40,954 bases of DNA from assembly GCA_018716805.1 (NCBI GenBank), contig DVJL01000060.1, positions 1 to 40,954 on the forward strand, read 5' to 3'. A program made the position numbers and the translations under genes. Below are positions 38,360 through 40,954 of the stretch, one piece after another. Origin of the DNA: Candidatus Faecivicinus avistercoris (GTDB lineage: Bacteria; Bacillota; Clostridia; Christensenellales; Aristaeellaceae). How positions within the stretch are numbered: position 1 is the first letter of the stretch; each line of letters opens with the position of its first letter. Below the pieces are notes generated by a model. It was not told where the DNA came from. It searched no databases and worked only from the letters and a program-made list of their open reading frames with translations.

Positions 38360-39389
38360 CTATCAGGAAGGGGCGCACCCGAGGATTCTCAAGCGGCTGG
38401 CGGAGGTCAACTTCGAGCAGTCGCCGGGCTATGGCGAGGACGAATTCTGCGCGGAGGCGCGCAGGCTCATCCGCGAGAAGTGCGCCGCGCCGGAGGCGGA
38501 CGTGCAGTTTCTGGTCGGCGGCACGCAGACGAATTTCACGCTGCTCGCCGCGGCGCTGCGCCCGCACCAGGGCGTGATCGCCGCGGACAGCGGCCACATT
38601 GCCGTGCACGAGACCGGCGCGGTGGAGGCGTGCGGCCACAAGGTCATCGAGTTGCCGGCCGTGAACGGCAAGCTCGCGGCAGGTCAGGTGTCCGAGTATT
38701 GCCGCAGGCACTTTGCCGACGATTCGCACGAGCACATGGTGATGCCCGGCGCGGTGTACATCTCCAATCCGACCGAGCTGGGCACGCTGTACACCCGCGG
38801 GGAACTCAACGCGCTGCGCGGCGTCTGCGACCACTGGAACCTGATGCTCTATCTGGACGGCGCGCGGCTCGGCTGCGGGCTGGCCTCGCCGGAGAACGAG
38901 CTGGATCTGCCGTTTCTCGCCTCCGTCTGCGATGCGTTTTCCATCGGCGGCACGAAGCAGGGCGCGCTGTTTGGCGAGGCGCTGGTGCTCCTGCGCGACG
39001 ATCTCAAGCGGGACTTCCGCTATATCCTCAAACAGCGGGGCGGCATGTTGGCGAAGGGCTGGCTGCTGGGCCTGCAGTTCGCCGAGCTGATGCGCGACGG
39101 GCTGTACGAGGAGCTCTCCGACCACGCGATCCATCTGGCGATGCGCATCCGCCGAGCGCTGCGCGAGGCCAATGTCTCGTTCCTGGTGGACAGCCCGACG
39201 AACCAGCAGTTCCCGATCTTCACCGACGAGCAGGTGCGCCGCCTCAGCGCGAAGTATGCCTTCAGCGACATTCGGCCGCTGGACGATGGCCGCACCGCCG
39301 TGCGCATCTGCACGAGCTGGGCGACCCGGCCCGAGGACGTCGATCAGCTGATCGCCGACATCCGCGCGGAGCTTCAGCCATCGCGGTGA
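38340..39389 (+). CDS. Low-specificity threonine aldolase-like PLP enzyme
   Basis: A 349-residue fold-type I PLP enzyme of the beta-eliminating lyase/threonine aldolase family. It starts MIRFGSDYQEGAHPRILKRL, the family's usual opening. Lys206 in SIGGTKQGAL is the expected Schiff-base lysine, LYLDGARLGCGLA supplies the cofactor-binding Asp and Arg, and SGHIAVHETGA the stacking region. It likely cleaves L-threonine or allo-threonine to glycine and acetaldehyde; a related lyase activity is possible. ATG 38331 three codons earlier is an alternative start. It overlaps the DUF523 gene. Glycine from it could feed one-carbon metabolism (inference). Confidence 0.88.
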   Translation: MIRFGSDYQEGAHPRILKRLAEVNFEQSPGYGEDEFCAEARRLIREKCAAPEADVQFLVGGTQTNFTLLAAALRPHQGVIAADSGHIAVHETGAVEACGHKVIELPAVNGKLAAGQVSEYCRRHFADDSHEHMVMPGAVYISNPTELGTLYTRGELNALRGVCDHWNLMLYLDGARLGCGLASPENELDLPFLASVCDAFSIGGTKQGALFGEALVLLRDDLKRDFRYILKQRGGMLAKGWLLGLQFAELMRDGLYEELSDHAIHLAMRIRRALREANVSFLVDSPTNQQFPIFTDEQVRRLSAKYAFSDIRPLDDGRTAVRICTSWATRPEDVDQLIADIRAELQPSR

Positions 39390-39690
39390 TGCGCCCGGCG
39401 AGTCTCCAGGTTCAGGCCGGCGGCGAAGGTGGCGCCGGCTTTGCCTGATGTGGAAAAGTCCGGCCGGACGGGGCGCGCAGCTTTGACCGGCGGCGGAAGG
39501 GCGGCCTTTCAGACCGCATAGCTGCGGACAAAGTCCGCAGACGCCCAAATTCCCCGGATACAAACAGACCCTCTGGCAGTTTTGACGGCCGCACCGGCTG
39601 CGCTGCAGAGTTCTTCAGCCTCTGGCAAGGCACGGGTTTTGCCGGCGCTTTGAAAAGCCGCCCGCTCCCTCTCGGGAACGGGCGGCCTCT
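39390..39690. other. Convergent intergenic region without a gene
   Basis: About 300 bp between the PLP enzyme (plus) and the GH51 gene (minus). It holds a perfect CTGCGGAC/GTCCGCAG hairpin with a 3-nt loop (39522-39540) and the GH51 terminator. The open frames here have no ribosome binding site or recognisable protein. Confidence 0.55.
39657..39686 (-). terminator. Terminator of the GH51 gene (minus strand)
   Basis: GCCGCCCG (39657-39664) pairs perfectly with CGGGCGGC (39679-39686), with TCCC/GGGA continuing inside after one mismatch. On the minus strand it is followed by TTTTC and lies 4 bp past the stop. Confidence 0.85.
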
Positions 39691-40954
39691 TTATGCCTTG
39701 ACGAAGCGGATGACGTTCCAGCTCAGCGCGGGAACGCGGACGGTGGCCCTTTCGCCGTCGATCTCGCCGCCGGGGCCGGCGGTCGGGGCGACGGTATTCG
39801 GGGCGTCCTCGGTGTTGACGGCGTGGACGTCGTCGTGGCGGAGCAGGATGTGCTCGCCGATGCGCAGATTGCCGAAGCCGTGCAGGTCGACCTCGAGGGC
39901 GAAGTTCTCGCGCAGGTCGCGGTTGACGCAGAACACGGTCACGCTGCCGTCGCCGCCCAGCGTCGCGGTGGCGTCGATCAGCGGCACGCCCTCGTAGTCG
40001 CGGCAGTCGTAGACCGGGCTGTCGACCACGGCGTTCAGCGAGATTCCGCGGCCATAGCGGGAGGCGTGGAGGTAGGGATGGTAAATCGTCTGCGCCCAGC
40101 ATCCGCCGCCGGCGCGCGTCATGATCGGCGCAATGACGTTGACCAGCTGCGCGAGGCACGCGATCTTCACGCGGTCGGCGTTGCGCAGCAGCGTGATGAG
40201 CATGGAGCCGACGAGCAGCGCATCCTCGAAGTTGTAGACGTCCTGCGCGATCGGCAGCGCCTGGCCCCAGCGGCGGGTGCGGCGGATTTCCTCGTCCTGC
40301 GCGCCCGAATGGTAGACGACGTTCCACTCGTCAAACGAGAGGTTGATCGTCTTTTTGGAGTGCTTTTTGCCCTTGATGGCGTCGCAGAGGGCGACGACGG
40401 AGCGGATGAAGTTGTCCATGTCCATCGCGCGGGCGAGGAAGCCGGGCGTATCGCCGGTGGGGTTGCCGTAATAGCGGTGCAGCGAGATGTAGTCGATGTT
40501 GTCGTAACACTCGTCCAGCACGGTCAGCTCCCAGTCGCCGAAGGTGCGCATTTCAAACCCGGAGGAACCACAGGCGACCAGCTCGATGCTCGGATCGACC
40601 CAGCGCATCATCTTTGCGGATTCGTTGGCAATGCGCGCATATTCGCGCGCGGTCTTGCTCCCCATCTGCCACGGGCCGTCCATCTCGTTGCCGAGGCACC
40701 ACAGGTGGATGCCAAACGGCTCCTTCCGGCCGTTGGCGATGCGCATGTCGGAGAACTTGCTGCCCGAGGGATGGTTGGCGTATTCGACGATGTCGCGCGC
40801 CTGCTCGGGACCGCGGGTGCCCAAGTTGATCGAATACATCGGCGAAGTGCCGGCCTTCTCGCACCAGTCGCAGAACTCGTGCAATCCAACCTCGTTCGTC
40901 TCGGTGGTAAGCCATGCCAGATCCAGCCGCTTCGGGCGGTTCGGCCCGACGGAA
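39691..40954 (-). CDS. GH51 alpha-L-arabinofuranosidase, 5' end outside the window
   Basis: The frame runs from the right edge of the window to the stop at 39691 and gives about 421 residues, lacking roughly the first 80. The visible start GPNRPKRLDLAW and TTETNEVGLHEFCDW are internal family sequence, so TTG 40884 is not the real start. The acid/base Glu is in WCLGNEMDGPWQMG and the nucleophile Glu in LSFDEWNVVYH. A C-terminal beta-sandwich ends VPALSWNVIRFVKA. It releases terminal L-arabinofuranose from arabinan or arabinoxylan oligosaccharides, probably in the cytoplasm since GH51 enzymes seldom carry signals. Confidence 0.94.
   Translation of the reverse strand, partial: SVGPNRPKRLDLAWLTTETNEVGLHEFCDWCEKAGTSPMYSINLGTRGPEQARDIVEYANHPSGSKFSDMRIANGRKEPFGIHLWCLGNEMDGPWQMGSKTAREYARIANESAKMMRWVDPSIELVACGSSGFEMRTFGDWELTVLDECYDNIDYISLHRYYGNPTGDTPGFLARAMDMDNFIRSVVALCDAIKGKKHSKKTINLSFDEWNVVYHSGAQDEEIRRTRRWGQALPIAQDVYNFEDALLVGSMLITLLRNADRVKIACLAQLVNVIAPIMTRAGGGCWAQTIYHPYLHASRYGRGISLNAVVDSPVYDCRDYEGVPLIDATATLGGDGSVTVFCVNRDLRENFALEVDLHGFGNLRIGEHILLRHDDVHAVNTEDAPNTVAPTAGPGGEIDGERATVRVPALSWNVIRFVKA

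Overview
The window is a GC-rich bacterial chromosome segment (no phage, insertion sequence, CRISPR array, tRNA or rRNA seen). Strong AGGAGG-type ribosome binding sites, sigma-A-like promoters, LplB/YtcP-type carbohydrate ABC permeases paired with a YesM/YesN two-component system, ribonuclease Y, CooT and a Wood-Ljungdahl-type corrinoid methyl-transfer gene set together suggest an anaerobic Bacillota (Clostridia). A Christensenellales-like gut organism is my best guess, but that is inference from gene content only.

Left part (1-11936): a minus-strand carbohydrate locus reads, in transcription order, two ABC permeases, an extracellular binding protein, a metallophosphoesterase, an alpha-galactosidase-like glycoside hydrolase and a TIM-barrel sugar isomerase/epimerase. 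Divergent from it is a plus-strand operon of a second solute-binding lipoprotein, a YesM-like histidine kinase and an AraC-type response regulator. The shared intergenic region carries a near-consensus promoter and a pair of direct repeats 22 bp apart that could be the regulator's operator.

Middle part (11937-27010): ychF, a CPBP membrane protease and rlmH form a short operon with a long leader. Ribonuclease Y (minus) and a large polytopic membrane protein (plus) diverge from a common promoter region. Next is a complete potABCD-type polyamine transport operon with a structured leader, then a probably 5'-truncated hypothetical gene, an HtrA/DegP-like protease (minus) and a secreted protein of unknown function (plus), divergently promoted.

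Right-centre (27011-33113): a metal and one-carbon block. A CsoR/RcnR-family repressor with a His-rich N-terminus diverges from a His/Cys-rich small protein, CooT (nickel-binding CODH accessory family) and a 76-residue unknown. Then come metF, both subunits of the corrinoid iron-sulfur protein (acsD, acsC) and the methyltetrahydrofolate methyltransferase acsE. CODH (acsA) and acetyl-CoA synthase (acsB) are not in the window. This block is the most interesting part: nickel handling and methyl transfer are adjacent, and the repressor has a ligand pattern like that of the nickel sensor InrS.

Right end (33114-40954): a degenerate array of about 60-bp repeats precedes a GNAT acetyltransferase. Then come a membrane-anchored EEP-family phosphohydrolase, a NYN/OST-HTH putative RNase co-directional with an M29 aminopeptidase (all minus), DUF523 and a threonine-aldolase-like PLP enzyme (plus), and the 3' part of a GH51 alpha-L-arabinofuranosidase running off the window on the minus strand.
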